From an uncultured Dialister sp. (GTDB taxonomy: Bacteria > Bacillota > Negativicutes > Veillonellales > Dialisteraceae), in contig OMVW01000017.1 in assembly GCA_900314595.1 (NCBI GenBank), positions 1 through 34,708 of the forward strand: 34,708 bases of DNA, given 5' to 3'. Shown here in pieces: positions 23,165 to 31,597 of the stretch. The notes beneath the pieces were generated by a model. It ran no database searches and had not been told where the DNA came from. It saw only the letters and a program-made list of their open reading frames with translations. Position 1 is the first letter of the stretch. Every line of letters starts with the position of its first letter. A program made the position numbers and the translations under genes.

Positions 23165-23774
23165 AAAAAGAATCCTTATTTTCGCTTCCGGCCGCGGCTC
23201 CAATGCGGAAGCTATCCATGAGGCCACAGTTAATGGCACGGTCAATGGGGAAGTCGTCGGTGTCATCTGCGACCATGCCGATGCGCAGGTACTGCAGCGG
23301 GCAAAACGCTGGAATGTGCCGGCCACAGTTATTGAAATGAAATCCTGCAAAGATAAGCCTGATTTCAATGAAAAAATACTGGAAGCGGCAAAGTCTTATC
23401 AACCTGATCTCATCTGCCTTGCGGGATACATGAGAATATGCGGCGAAAATCTGATCAATGCCTTTGAAAATAAAATCATCAATATCCACCCTGCCCTCCT
23501 GCCTTCTTTCCGTGGACTTCATGCCCAGCGGCAGGCAGTAGAAGCCGGAGTAAAAGTTTCCGGCTGTACTGTTCATTTCGTGGGTACGGGACTGGATGAC
23601 GGACCGATTATTACCCAGGTGGCTGTACCGGTTTATGATGACGATACGGAAGATACCCTGGCAGACCGGATTCTCCAGCAGGAACATCCGGCTTACGTGC
23701 GAGTGGTTACCGCATTCTGCGCGGACCGGCTTAAAATCGAAGGCCATCACGTTTCCGGTATGCATACGAAATAA
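23157..23774 (+). CDS. purN: Phosphoribosylglycinamide formyltransferase (folate-dependent)
   Basis: Transfers formyl from 10-formyl-THF to GAR. It has 205 residues. Motifs: ILIFASGRGSNAEAIHEA (GAR phosphate), LICLAGYMRICGEN, the active-site block INIHPALLPSFRGLHAQ and GTGLDDGPIITQ with the catalytic Asp. ATG 23157 overlaps the purM stop and has GGTGG upstream; ATG 23142 in the same frame would overlap further and lacks a ribosome site. Product ends VSGMHTK. Confidence 0.95.
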   Translation: MNKKRILIFASGRGSNAEAIHEATVNGTVNGEVVGVICDHADAQVLQRAKRWNVPATVIEMKSCKDKPDFNEKILEAAKSYQPDLICLAGYMRICGENLINAFENKIINIHPALLPSFRGLHAQRQAVEAGVKVSGCTVHFVGTGLDDGPIITQVAVPVYDDDTEDTLADRILQQEHPAYVRVVTAFCADRLKIEGHHVSGMHTK

Positions 23775-23789
23775 ATGAGTAGGACGATA

Positions 23790-23817
23790 AGCGGATAAAG
23801 ACCCCGGGGTCTCCGCT
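23790..23817 (+). other. Intercistronic hairpin between purN and purH
   Basis: AGCGG (23790-23794) and AGACCCC (23799-23805) pair with GGGGTCT (23806-23812) and CCGCT (23813-23817). No T-run follows, so it is more likely an mRNA stability or processing element than a terminator. Confidence 0.45.
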
Positions 23818-23861
23818 TCTGATATTTCATCAAAATATATTTATATAAAGGAGGAGTCTAT

Positions 23862-25403
23862 ATGGCAGTCAAAAGAGCCCTGATCAGCGTTTCCGACAAG
23901 ACTGGGGTTGTTGAATTTGCTAAAGGTCTTCATGAACTGGGTGTGGAAATTATTTCCACCGGTGGTACCATGAAAGCTGTTGCAGCAGCCGGCGTGCCGG
24001 TGAAATCTGTTTCCGAAGTGACCGGTTTCCCGGAAATGATGGATGGCCGTGTGAAGACACTGCATCCGAAAATCCATGGCGGCATCCTGGCAATCCGTGA
24101 TAATCCGGACCATGTGAAAGCCATGAAAGAACACGGCATTACAGGAATCGATCTGGTAGCTGTTAATCTGTATCCTTTCCGCGAAACCATTGCAAAGCCG
24201 GGAGTTACCAGAGCGGAAGCCATCGAAAATATCGATATCGGCGGCCCGTCCATGGTTCGTGCGGCGGCGAAGAACTATAAATATGTGACCATCGTCGTGG
24301 ATCCGGCCCAGTATGGTGAAATCCTGGAACGGATTAAAAATGATACCCTGGATGAAGAATTCCGCCTCGAACTCTCCAGAAAAGCATTCCTCCACACCGG
24401 CCTCTATGACTGCGCAATTGCAGATTACCTCACCAAAGAAGTGACAGGGAATAAAGAAGTCCTTCCGGACATTTATGCAAAAGCATTTGTCAAACTGCAG
24501 GATCTCCGTTATGGTGAAAATCCACATCAGAAAGCAGCCTTTTATAAAGACCCTGAAGCCAGAGGAGGCATTGCGGCAGCTAAACAGCTTCACGGAAAAG
24601 AACTTTCCTATAATAATATCGTTGATATGGAAGCAGCCTGGGATCTCTGCTGCGAATGGAAGGACCAGCCGGCCTGCATTATCGTGAAACATACCAACCC
24701 CTGCGGCGCGGCCCTTGGCAAAGATGCTCTCGATGCTTTTGAAAGAGCTTTCAACGCAGACAGTAAATCCGCATTCGGCGGTATCGTAGCTATGAACCAG
24801 GTATGTGACGAAGCGACTGCCAAAGCGATGAAACCGATTTTCTTTGAAGTCGTCATGGCTCCGAAATTCAGTAAGGAAGCTCTCGATATCCTGGGAACAA
24901 AGAAAAATATCCGTCTCATCGAAGTACCGGGTGCCTTTGAAGAAGAACTTCAGCTTCATAAAGTATCCGGCGGACTTCTTGTCCAGACTCCGGACAACAG
25001 CGCTGAAACGAGAAAAGACTGCAAAGTCGTTACCAACCGTGCTCCGACAGAAGAAGAATGGCAGGCTCTTGAATTTGCATGGAAGATTGTTAAACATGTT
25101 AAATCCAATGCAATCGTTCTAACCGGTAAGGATGTCACCCTGGGTGTCGGTGCAGGCCAGATGAACCGCGTGGGCTCGGCTGACATTGCTATTGCGGAAG
25201 CGGGCGAAAAGGCAAAAGGTTCCGTCATGGGCTCCGATGCTTTCTTCCCCTTCGGCGATACCATTGAAGCAGCCGGTAAAGCAGGCATTACTGCGGTTAT
25301 CCAGCCGGGCGGCTCCATCAGGGATCAGGAATCCATCGATATGGCAAACAAGTATGGTATTGCCATGGTATTCACGGGACACAGACATTTCCGTCACAGC
25401 TGA
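23862..25403 (+). CDS. purH: Bifunctional AICAR formyltransferase/IMP cyclohydrolase
   Basis: Performs the last two steps to IMP. It has 513 residues. The N-terminal MGS-like cyclohydrolase domain (about 1-195) shows RALISVSDKTGVVEFAKGL and EIISTGGTMKAV, then VKTLHPKIHGGILA. The C-terminal transformylase domain shows DLRYGENPHQKAAFY, the catalytic IIVKHTNPCGAALG and DAFFPFGDTIEAAGKAGI; the end VFTGHRHFRH is typical. A strong AAAGGAGGAG site precedes it, 88 bases after purN with a hairpin between. Confidence 0.97.
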   Translation: MAVKRALISVSDKTGVVEFAKGLHELGVEIISTGGTMKAVAAAGVPVKSVSEVTGFPEMMDGRVKTLHPKIHGGILAIRDNPDHVKAMKEHGITGIDLVAVNLYPFRETIAKPGVTRAEAIENIDIGGPSMVRAAAKNYKYVTIVVDPAQYGEILERIKNDTLDEEFRLELSRKAFLHTGLYDCAIADYLTKEVTGNKEVLPDIYAKAFVKLQDLRYGENPHQKAAFYKDPEARGGIAAAKQLHGKELSYNNIVDMEAAWDLCCEWKDQPACIIVKHTNPCGAALGKDALDAFERAFNADSKSAFGGIVAMNQVCDEATAKAMKPIFFEVVMAPKFSKEALDILGTKKNIRLIEVPGAFEEELQLHKVSGGLLVQTPDNSAETRKDCKVVTNRAPTEEEWQALEFAWKIVKHVKSNAIVLTGKDVTLGVGAGQMNRVGSADIAIAEAGEKAKGSVMGSDAFFPFGDTIEAAGKAGITAVIQPGGSIRDQESIDMANKYGIAMVFTGHRHFRHS

Positions 25404-25416
25404 GAGAGGATTATAG

Positions 25417-26697
25417 ATGAAAGTACTAGTTATTGGCAGCGGTGGAAGAGAACATGCCCTCCTGTGGAGACTGGCACAGAGTCCTTCTGTCACTGAAGTA
25501 TATGCCATTACCGGAAATGATGGTATGAGCGACGTGGCTCACCTCATTCCCGTGAAAGGCCACGAAGATATCATTGATTTTGCAAGACTTATGAATGTGG
25601 ACCTCACTGTGGCAGGCCCGGAAACCGTCCTCACTGAAGGTCTGGCTGATGAATTTGCTGAAAAAGGTCTGGCATTCTTTGGACCGTCCAAAGCTGCTGC
25701 CCGCATCGAAGGCTCCAAAGGCTTTGCGAAAAACCTTATGAAGAAATACGGAGTACCTACGGCGGCTTATGAAGTCTTTACCGATGAAGACAAAGCAGTG
25801 GAATATTTGAAAGCCAATAAGAAATATCCTATCGTCATCAAGGCTGATGGTCTGGCAGCAGGCAAAGGCGTCATTATTGCCCAGACTGAAAAAGAAGCCA
25901 TTGACACAGTGAAGGATATGCTGGAAGGGCATTCCTTTGGCGGTGCAGGCCGTTCCGTAGTCATTGAGGAATTTATGGAAGGGGAAGAGGCATCCGTTCT
26001 CTGTTTTTGTGATGGAACCACTGTCGTTCCCATGGTTTCTTCCCAGGACCATAAGCGCATCTATGACGGGGATAAGGGGCCAAATACCGGCGGCATGGGC
26101 GCCTATGCCCCGGCTCCGGTGATGACTGACGACATGATGGATGAAGTCAAAGTAAAAATTCTTCGTCCCATGATGGCAGCTATGAAGAAAGAAGGCTATC
26201 CTTTTGTGGGATGTCTCTATGCAGGTCTCATGATTACCGATGAAGGTCCTAAAGTCGTGGAATTCAACTGCCGCTTTGGCGATCCGGAAACGGAAGCTGT
26301 ACTTCCTCTCTTCGATGGCGATCTTGCCCAGGTCATGCTGGACTGTGTCCATGGAAAGCTTACCAAAGAAGAAGTGAAATGGAAAAAAGGCTGTGCTGTT
26401 GATGTGGTTATGGCTTCGGAAGGATATCCTGCCTCGCATTCCTCCGGCGAAGTTATTTCCGGTCTCGAAGAAGCAAAGGCGACAGGCTGCCTCGTATTCC
26501 ATGCAGGCACGATGAAGAAAAACGGAGAATACCTGGTCAATGGCGGCCGCGTACTGAACGTAGTAGCGCTGGCTCCGACTCTGGCAGAAGCCAAAGCCAA
26601 AGCCTATGAAGGCGTTTCCAAAATCCACTGGCGCGGTGTACAGTATCGCAAAGATATTGCAGACAAAGGTCTCCATCATCTCGAAGAAAAGAAATAA
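25417..26697 (+). CDS. purD: Phosphoribosylamine-glycine ligase
   Basis: An ATP-grasp enzyme joining glycine to phosphoribosylamine. It has 426 residues. Motifs: KVLVIGSGGREHALLWRLAQ, FGPSKAAARIEGSKGFAK, YPIVIKADGLAAGKGVIIA, SSQDHKRIYDGDKGPNTGGM and VVEFNCRFGDPETEAVLP. It is 13 bases from purH and is the last gene of the operon, followed by a strong terminator. purK, purB and the purL group, needed for the complete pathway, are not in this window. Confidence 0.97.
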   Translation: MKVLVIGSGGREHALLWRLAQSPSVTEVYAITGNDGMSDVAHLIPVKGHEDIIDFARLMNVDLTVAGPETVLTEGLADEFAEKGLAFFGPSKAAARIEGSKGFAKNLMKKYGVPTAAYEVFTDEDKAVEYLKANKKYPIVIKADGLAAGKGVIIAQTEKEAIDTVKDMLEGHSFGGAGRSVVIEEFMEGEEASVLCFCDGTTVVPMVSSQDHKRIYDGDKGPNTGGMGAYAPAPVMTDDMMDEVKVKILRPMMAAMKKEGYPFVGCLYAGLMITDEGPKVVEFNCRFGDPETEAVLPLFDGDLAQVMLDCVHGKLTKEEVKWKKGCAVDVVMASEGYPASHSSGEVISGLEEAKATGCLVFHAGTMKKNGEYLVNGGRVLNVVALAPTLAEAKAKAYEGVSKIHWRGVQYRKDIADKGLHHLEEKK

Positions 26698-26709
26698 TAT
26701 ATTCCATAC

Positions 26710-26739
26710 AAAAAGGCATCTCTGGTAGATGCCTTTTTT
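26710..26739 (+). terminator. Intrinsic terminator of the pur operon
   Basis: AAAAAGGCATCT (26710-26721) pairs with AGATGCCTTTTTT (26727-26739), with loop CTGGT. Confidence 0.93.
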
Positions 26740-26908
26740 GTGTGGGGAATATTAAAAATGATTTGTGAAAAGCCGGGGTTGAAACAGGAAAGATACATAA
26801 AAATTTTTACATTGAACCGGATCTAATATAGAAGAGACTTTTGATGACTTTAAATCTTTCGTATGGAATGCATGAATTCAAAATATTGTAAAAATAATGG
26901 AAAGCTGA

Positions 26909-26925
26909 TTTACAAAACCATTACA
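26909..26925 (+). promoter_or_regulatory. Putative Pho box upstream of pstS
   Basis: TTTACA (26909-26914) and ATTACA (26920-26925) are direct repeats with 11-bp periodicity, like the TT(A/C/T)ACA repeats bound by PhoP in Bacillus. They lie about 110 bases before pstS in an otherwise AT-rich 335-base gap (26698-27032). A lone TTTTTACA is also near 26805. The exact -35/-10 pair is unclear; TTGTCA at 26946-26951 has no good -10 partner. The nearby two-component genes make phosphate control likely. Confidence 0.5.
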
Positions 26926-27032
26926 AACTAAACGTAAAGTATACCTTGTCATCTCTATCGTTTTTACATCTATCCCTTACACTATGTACAACGCAACAAA
27001 AACAATAATCATTTGTTTCAAGGAGGATTAAC

Positions 27033-27920
27033 ATGAATCTTAAAAAGTGGATGGCAGTAGCTCTTTCCGGTGCAGCATTGGTAGCAGCAGCAGGCTGCGG
27101 CGGCGGTTCTCCCGCTCCGGCTAAAAGTGCAGCAGCTTCCGGTTCCAAAGTTTCCGGTCAGGTAACCGTTTCCGGTTCTTCCGCACTGCTCCCTCTTGCT
27201 AAGGATGCAGCAGCTAAATTCAAGGCAAAGAACCCTGACGTTTCCATTACCCTGAATGCAGGCGGTTCCGGCACTGGTCTGAAACAGGTAGCTGAAGGCT
27301 CCGTTAATATCGGCAACTCCGATGTTCCGGCAGAAAAGAAGCTCCCTGCTGACAAGGCTAAGGGCCTCGTAGACCACAAGGTATGTGTTCTCACCGTTGC
27401 TCCGGTAGCCAACAAGGATATCGGCGACAAGGTAAAGAGCCTGACCAAAAAACAGCTGCAGGATGTATTCACTGCAAAAGTAACCAACTGGAAAGATGTT
27501 GGCGGCCCGGATGAACCAATCGTCCTCGTAACCCGTCCGACCACTTCCGGTACCCGTGCCCTCTTCACTGAACTGGCTCTGGCAGGCGCTGAAGAAGCTT
27601 CCAACAAATCTTTGGAAACCGATGATAGCGGCACACTGATTCAGTCCATTGCTCAGACCAAGGGTGCTATCGGCTATGTAGCTCTGTCCTATCTGGTTAA
27701 CAATAAAGATGTTGTACCCATCGGCATCGATGGCGTAGCACCGACTCTGGAAAATACTTACAACGGCAAATATCCGGTTTGGGGCTATGAACACATGTAC
27801 ACCAAGGGCGAAGCAACCGGCGCTGTTAAAGCTTACATCGATTATGTAATGAGCGATGAATACGGCGTAGAAATTGAAAAACAGGGCTACGGCGTATCCT
27901 CCAAGATGAAGAAAAAATAA
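27033..27920 (+). CDS. pstS: Phosphate ABC transporter substrate-binding lipoprotein
   Basis: Captures phosphate at the outer face of the membrane. It has 295 residues. The signal peptide (WMAVALSGAALVAAAGC) places the lipid at Cys22, followed by a Gly/Ser/Ala/Lys linker. Phosphate-binding signatures: VSGSSALLPLAKDAAAKFK, ITLNAGGSGTGLKQVAEGS, NIGNSDVPAEKK and VTRPTTSGTRALFTEL. An ideal CAAGGAGG site precedes the ATG. First gene of pstSCAB; the hairpin following it may raise its expression over the permease genes. Confidence 0.95.
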   Translation: MNLKKWMAVALSGAALVAAAGCGGGSPAPAKSAAASGSKVSGQVTVSGSSALLPLAKDAAAKFKAKNPDVSITLNAGGSGTGLKQVAEGSVNIGNSDVPAEKKLPADKAKGLVDHKVCVLTVAPVANKDIGDKVKSLTKKQLQDVFTAKVTNWKDVGGPDEPIVLVTRPTTSGTRALFTELALAGAEEASNKSLETDDSGTLIQSIAQTKGAIGYVALSYLVNNKDVVPIGIDGVAPTLENTYNGKYPVWGYEHMYTKGEATGAVKAYIDYVMSDEYGVEIEKQGYGVSSKMKKK

Positions 27921-27993
27921 TCCGGTCTGCCGGACGCGGAGAAACTTTCCCCGCAGATAAAAGGTCCAAAAGACCTGACAAAATGAATTCAAG

Positions 27994-28036
27994 CGGGAAA
28001 AGCAGTCGCAGTGAATCTCTGCGGCTGCCTTTCCCG
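27994..28036 (+). other. Long imperfect hairpin between pstS and pstC
   Basis: CGGGAAA (27994-28000) pairs with TTTCCCG (28030-28036), and inside GCAG-CGCAG pairs with CTGCG-CTGC around a 7-base loop. No T-run follows. Smaller hairpins precede it (TCCGG/CCGGA just after the pstS stop; AGGTC/GACCT near 27962-27975). Likely a 3' stabiliser or partial terminator for pstS mRNA. Confidence 0.55.
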
Positions 28037-28067
28037 TATTTCAACAAAGGGGTTGAATCAAGAAATT

Positions 28068-28979
28068 ATGGAAAGCAATATGCGGCAGCAGCATATGTTC
28101 CGAAGAGAAATACTGGGGAAGAGCATCTCCACCATATGCGGGCTGTTCCTCATCGTTCTCACCATTGCCATCGGGTGCTTCCTCCTGGCAAAAGGCATGC
28201 TTACATTTACGGACTTCCACCACAGCATCGGTGAATTCCTTTTCTCCTCTGCCTGGAAACCGTCGGATACCGATGTTGGCGGCGGTAAAGTCGGTGCGGC
28301 CATCTTTATCTGGGGCTCCATCCTCACCTGCTTCCTTGCACTTGTCATTGCCATTCCGTTTTCGATCTGCACAGCCGTTTTCATGACCCAGATTTCTCCG
28401 AAACTGGGAGAAAAGGTCATTCGTCCGGCAGTAGAAATCTTTGTAGGCATTCCTTCCGTCGTTTATGGCTGGGTAGGCCTGGTCGTGCTCGTTCCTCTAT
28501 TACAGAAGGTATTCAACCTTCCTCATGGACAGTGCGTGCTGGCGGCATCCATCGTTCTTTCCGTCATGATTTATCCGACGATTACCTCCGTCTCTGCAGA
28601 TGCGCTTCGCACAGTAAACAAGAAATTTATTGAAGGTGCTTACGGTCTGGGCTCTACCAGATGGCAGATGATTTACAAGGTATTGATTCCGGCAGCCCTG
28701 CCGGGAATCCTGACTGCCATAGTCCTGGGCCTTGCAAGAGCCTTTGGCGAAGCATTGGCAGTTTCCATGGTCATCGGCAAGATGAAATCTTTCCCTTCGA
28801 GCCTCCTTGCCCCGACAAACAGCCTGACCGCAGCCATTGCATCTGATATGGGCGGCGCTATGGACGGTGGGGAACTGAACTCTGCCCTCTGGACCATGGC
28901 ACTCCTGCTTTTCATTATTTCCCTGATCTTTATCCTTCTGATTCATCTGATTGCTGCAAGAAAGGAGAAATTAGCATGA
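28068..28979 (+). CDS. pstC: Phosphate ABC transporter permease PstC
   Basis: An integral membrane subunit, 303 residues from ATG 28068, with about six helices: the first is ICGLFLIVLTIAIGCFLLAK, then VGAAIFIWGSILTCFLALVI, VEIFVGIPSVVYGWVGLV and the C-terminal helix ALLLFIISLIFILLIHLI. The permease coupling loop is AYGLGSTRWQMIYKVLIPAA followed by a Gly-rich segment (GLARAFGEALAVSM). The start is uncertain: the ribosome site before 28068 is weak, ATG 28080 has GGAAAG before it, and TTG 28053 is also in frame. It overlaps pstA by four bases (ATGA). Confidence 0.93.
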   Translation: MESNMRQQHMFRREILGKSISTICGLFLIVLTIAIGCFLLAKGMLTFTDFHHSIGEFLFSSAWKPSDTDVGGGKVGAAIFIWGSILTCFLALVIAIPFSICTAVFMTQISPKLGEKVIRPAVEIFVGIPSVVYGWVGLVVLVPLLQKVFNLPHGQCVLAASIVLSVMIYPTITSVSADALRTVNKKFIEGAYGLGSTRWQMIYKVLIPAALPGILTAIVLGLARAFGEALAVSMVIGKMKSFPSSLLAPTNSLTAAIASDMGGAMDGGELNSALWTMALLLFIISLIFILLIHLIAARKEKLA

Positions 28980-29902
28980 CACAGCCGTCAAATGAGGGGA
29001 CCCTGAATCTCCGCTATATCGATGCAGGCCTGAAAAAAGCCCGTTTCTCCGATCATGTCGCAACCGGATTCTTCTATGTCGTTTCTGCGGCATTCGTTCT
29101 TCTCCTTATCGCTTTCACCCTCTATGTGGTCTGGGGCGGGGTAAGGGCACTCAAACCGGAAATCTTTTCCTTCGGTATCAACGGTATTGGAAACCAGTTC
29201 TTCAATACTGTTTATCTCGTCGTACTTTCTCTGATTATTTCCGTGCCCATTGGTGTATTCGCAGGTGTCTACATGGCTGAATATGCGCCGCCCGGAAGAG
29301 TAACCAATTCTCTTCGTATGGCTATTGAAACGCTGTCTTCCCTGCCTTCCATAGTAGTCGGCCTGTTCGGCTACCTCGTATTCATCATTATGGTTCACTC
29401 CCAGTGGAGTCTTTTTGCCGGCTCTCTGGCCGTATCCGTACTTTCCCTTCCATTAATTACCTCTACGACTTATGATGCGTTCAAAACGCTTCCTCCCGGT
29501 TATAAAGAAGGCTCCCTTGCCCTTGGTGCTACTCACTTTGAAACCATCTGGCATGTTATGCTTCCCGCTACGATCGGCCCGATTGTAACAGGTGTCATCC
29601 TGGCAGCAGGAAGAGGCTTTGGCGAAGCAGCCGCCCTTCTGTATACCGCCGGAATGTCCACTGATATTAACTGGAATAACTGGAATCTGGCTTCTCCGGC
29701 CTGCCCGTTGAATCCATTCCGTCCCGGTGAAACCCTTTCCCTCCAGGTATGGGCAGCCCGTACCGAAGGCGTGGGCGCAGGTGCAGCCGATACCGCTGCT
29801 GCCGCATCAGCCGTTCTTATGATCATGGTATTAGTATTCAGTATCGGTGCCAGACTGGTAAGCCGGTATGTATCCAAGAAGACAGAAGGAGAAAACGCAT
29901 AA
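28976..29902 (+). CDS. pstA: Phosphate ABC transporter permease PstA
   Basis: The second membrane subunit, 308 residues, about six helices: FFYVVSAAFVLLLIAFTLYV near residues 28-47, then NTVYLVVLSLIISVPIGVFA, LPSIVVGLFGYLVFIIMV and a C-terminal helix ASAVLMIMVLVFSIGARLV. The coupling loop is EGSLALGATHFETIWHVMLP followed by AAGRGFGEAAALLYTAG. It overlaps pstC by four bases and pstB by one, so translation of the whole transporter is coupled. Confidence 0.94.
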   Translation: MTQPSNEGTLNLRYIDAGLKKARFSDHVATGFFYVVSAAFVLLLIAFTLYVVWGGVRALKPEIFSFGINGIGNQFFNTVYLVVLSLIISVPIGVFAGVYMAEYAPPGRVTNSLRMAIETLSSLPSIVVGLFGYLVFIIMVHSQWSLFAGSLAVSVLSLPLITSTTYDAFKTLPPGYKEGSLALGATHFETIWHVMLPATIGPIVTGVILAAGRGFGEAAALLYTAGMSTDINWNNWNLASPACPLNPFRPGETLSLQVWAARTEGVGAGAADTAAAASAVLMIMVLVFSIGARLVSRYVSKKTEGENA

Positions 29903-30717
29903 TGACAAACAATGACTCTATGGCAGTGAATGCACAGGCTTCCGCATCCGCCATTTCCGTATATTCCAACATCATGTTCGACTGCAAGGATGTAGATCTC
30001 TACTATGGCGCATTCCAGGCACTGAAGAAAGTTAACCTCCGCATCGAAAAGAATCAGATTACCGCTCTCATCGGACCTTCCGGCTGCGGCAAATCCACAT
30101 TCCTCCGTACCCTGAACAGAATGAATGACCTCGTGGCAGGCTGCCGCGTGGAAGGACAGATTCTCCTTGGCGGCACCAATATCTACACTGACGTGGATCC
30201 CATCGTTCTTCGCCGCCATGTAGGCATGGTATTCCAGCAGCCGAACCCGTTCCCCAAGAGCATTTATGACAATATCGCTTACGGACCAAGACTGAAAGGC
30301 ATCACCAAAAAGAGCGAACTCAATGATATCGTTGAACGTTCTCTCCGGCAGGCAGCCATCTGGGACGAATTGAAAGATCGTCTTCATAAATCCGCCCTTG
30401 GCCTTTCCGGCGGTCAGCAGCAGCGTCTTTGTATCGCCAGAGCTCTTGCGGTTGAACCGGAAGTCCTCCTCATGGACGAAGCTACTTCTGCACTGGATCC
30501 TATTTCCACAGCTCATATCGAAGACCTGGCAGTCAAACTGAAAAAAGACTATACCGTCATCATGGTTACCCATAATATGCAGCAGGCCCAGCGTATCGCT
30601 GACAAGACCGCATTCTTCTATCTTGGCGAAATGGTTGAATTTGGTGAAACAAACCAGATTTTCGAAAATCCGCAGAATGAAAGAACGATCCGTTACGTAT
30701 CCGGCAATTTTGGCTGA
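29902..30717 (+). CDS. pstB: Phosphate ABC transporter ATP-binding protein PstB
   Basis: The ATPase driving phosphate import. It has 271 residues. Walker A is GPSGCGKST, Q-loop MVFQQPNPFPKSIYDNIAYG, signature LSGGQQQRLCIARAL, Walker B VLLMDEATSALDP and switch MVTHNMQQAQRIAD. An extra 25 or so residues, Ser/Ala-rich, precede the core (MFDCKDVDLYYGAFQALK), which is longer than usual. AGAAGGAG before ATG 29902 sets the start; an in-frame ATG at 29749 inside pstA was rejected. No phoU follows; the gene is followed by the regulator pair. Confidence 0.96.
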   Translation: MTNNDSMAVNAQASASAISVYSNIMFDCKDVDLYYGAFQALKKVNLRIEKNQITALIGPSGCGKSTFLRTLNRMNDLVAGCRVEGQILLGGTNIYTDVDPIVLRRHVGMVFQQPNPFPKSIYDNIAYGPRLKGITKKSELNDIVERSLRQAAIWDELKDRLHKSALGLSGGQQQRLCIARALAVEPEVLLMDEATSALDPISTAHIEDLAVKLKKDYTVIMVTHNMQQAQRIADKTAFFYLGEMVEFGETNQIFENPQNERTIRYVSGNFG

Positions 30718-30807
30718 TATATACTGTAAAAGGCTTTACCAGGAAATATTTTTCATTTTCTCTTGCCGGACTTCATCCTTTGCAGATGTGTATCAAGAAT
30801 AAAATTA

Positions 30808-30816
30808 TGGTAAAAT
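30808..30816 (+). promoter_or_regulatory. Extended -10 promoter before the response regulator
   Basis: TGG directly followed by TAAAAT (30811-30816) forms an extended -10; the -35 region is poor. No clear terminator was seen between pstB and this site, so read-through from pst is also likely. Confidence 0.5.
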
Positions 30817-30837
30817 AAAATTAAGTTGATGAGTCAT

Positions 30838-30861
30838 CCGGCAGGTATTTTTGCTTGCCGG
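30838..30861 (+). other. Leader hairpin of the response regulator gene
   Basis: CCGGCAGG (30838-30845) pairs with CTTGCCGG (30854-30861, one G-U pair) around TATTTTTG. CTTTGG follows, so the T-run is poor. It lies in the 5' UTR, about 30 bases before the start codon, and resembles in position and sequence the leader hairpin at 1603-1647. Confidence 0.5.
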
Positions 30862-30891
30862 CTTTGGTTATATGTTTTTATGGAGGCCTAT

Positions 30892-31581
30892 ATGGCGCTG
30901 ATTTACTGTGTTGAAGATGATGAAAGTATCCGGGAACTTGTAAGTTATGCACTCCGTGGACAGGGGTATAAAGTGGCCGGGTTTGGAGAAGCCCAGGAAT
31001 TTTATGATGCCCTGCAGAAAAACGTACCGGATCTGATTCTTCTTGATATCATGCTTCCGGGAGAAGATGGACTTACAATATTGAAGAAACTGCGTGCTCC
31101 GGGTAAACTTCAGAACATTCCGATTATTATGATGACTGCCAAAACCAGTGAATTCGATGTTGTCAAGGGACTGGACCTTGGGGCCGATGATTATGTAACA
31201 AAACCATTTGGCATCATGGAACTCCTTTCCCGCATCCGGTCCGTACTCCGGCGCACGAAGAAACCACAGGAACAGGGTAAAAAACTACTTTCTTTTGAAG
31301 GCATAGTTGTTGATCAGGAACAGCATACTGTTATGGCCGGAGGAAAAGAAGTACAGCTGACCCTGAAAGAATTTGACTTATTGTGTTATTTGCTGTTAAA
31401 TAAAGGCATCGTCCTGTCCCGAGACCAGATTATGCAGGCCGTATGGGACTCTCCTTTTGAAATGGAGAGCCGTACCATCGATATGCATATCATGAGCTTG
31501 CGCCAGAAACTGGGAAGCGAAGGTGCAGCCATCAGAACAGTTCGTGGAGTGGGCTACCGCCTGGGCGACAGAAAATCTTAA
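30892..31581 (+). CDS. Response regulator, OmpR/PhoB family (PhoP-like)
   Basis: A 229-residue DNA-binding regulator. The receiver domain (1-120) has the acidic pocket at Glu8-Asp9-Asp10, phosphoacceptor Asp52 in LILLDIMLPGEDG, Thr in IIMMTAKT and Lys in DDYVTKPFG. The C-terminal winged-helix domain has VQLTLKEFDLLCYLLLNKG and RTIDMHIMSLRQKLGSEG ending VRGVGYRLGD. The start is set by GGAGG before ATG 30892; an ATG at 30826 lies before the leader hairpin and was not chosen. Sitting after pstSCAB and before a PAS-containing kinase, it is probably the phosphate-starvation regulator; a WalR-type role is an alternative. Confidence 0.93.
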   Translation: MALIYCVEDDESIRELVSYALRGQGYKVAGFGEAQEFYDALQKNVPDLILLDIMLPGEDGLTILKKLRAPGKLQNIPIIMMTAKTSEFDVVKGLDLGADDYVTKPFGIMELLSRIRSVLRRTKKPQEQGKKLLSFEGIVVDQEQHTVMAGGKEVQLTLKEFDLLCYLLLNKGIVLSRDQIMQAVWDSPFEMESRTIDMHIMSLRQKLGSEGAAIRTVRGVGYRLGDRKS

Positions 31582-31597
31582 GGAGCAGTAACAATAC

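Noticed and set aside
20558..23368. Very long minus-strand open frame (936 codons)
   Set aside because: It lies antisense to purC, purF, purM and purN, which have clear family motifs, and its translation shows no domain. It reflects codon bias of the plus-strand genes.
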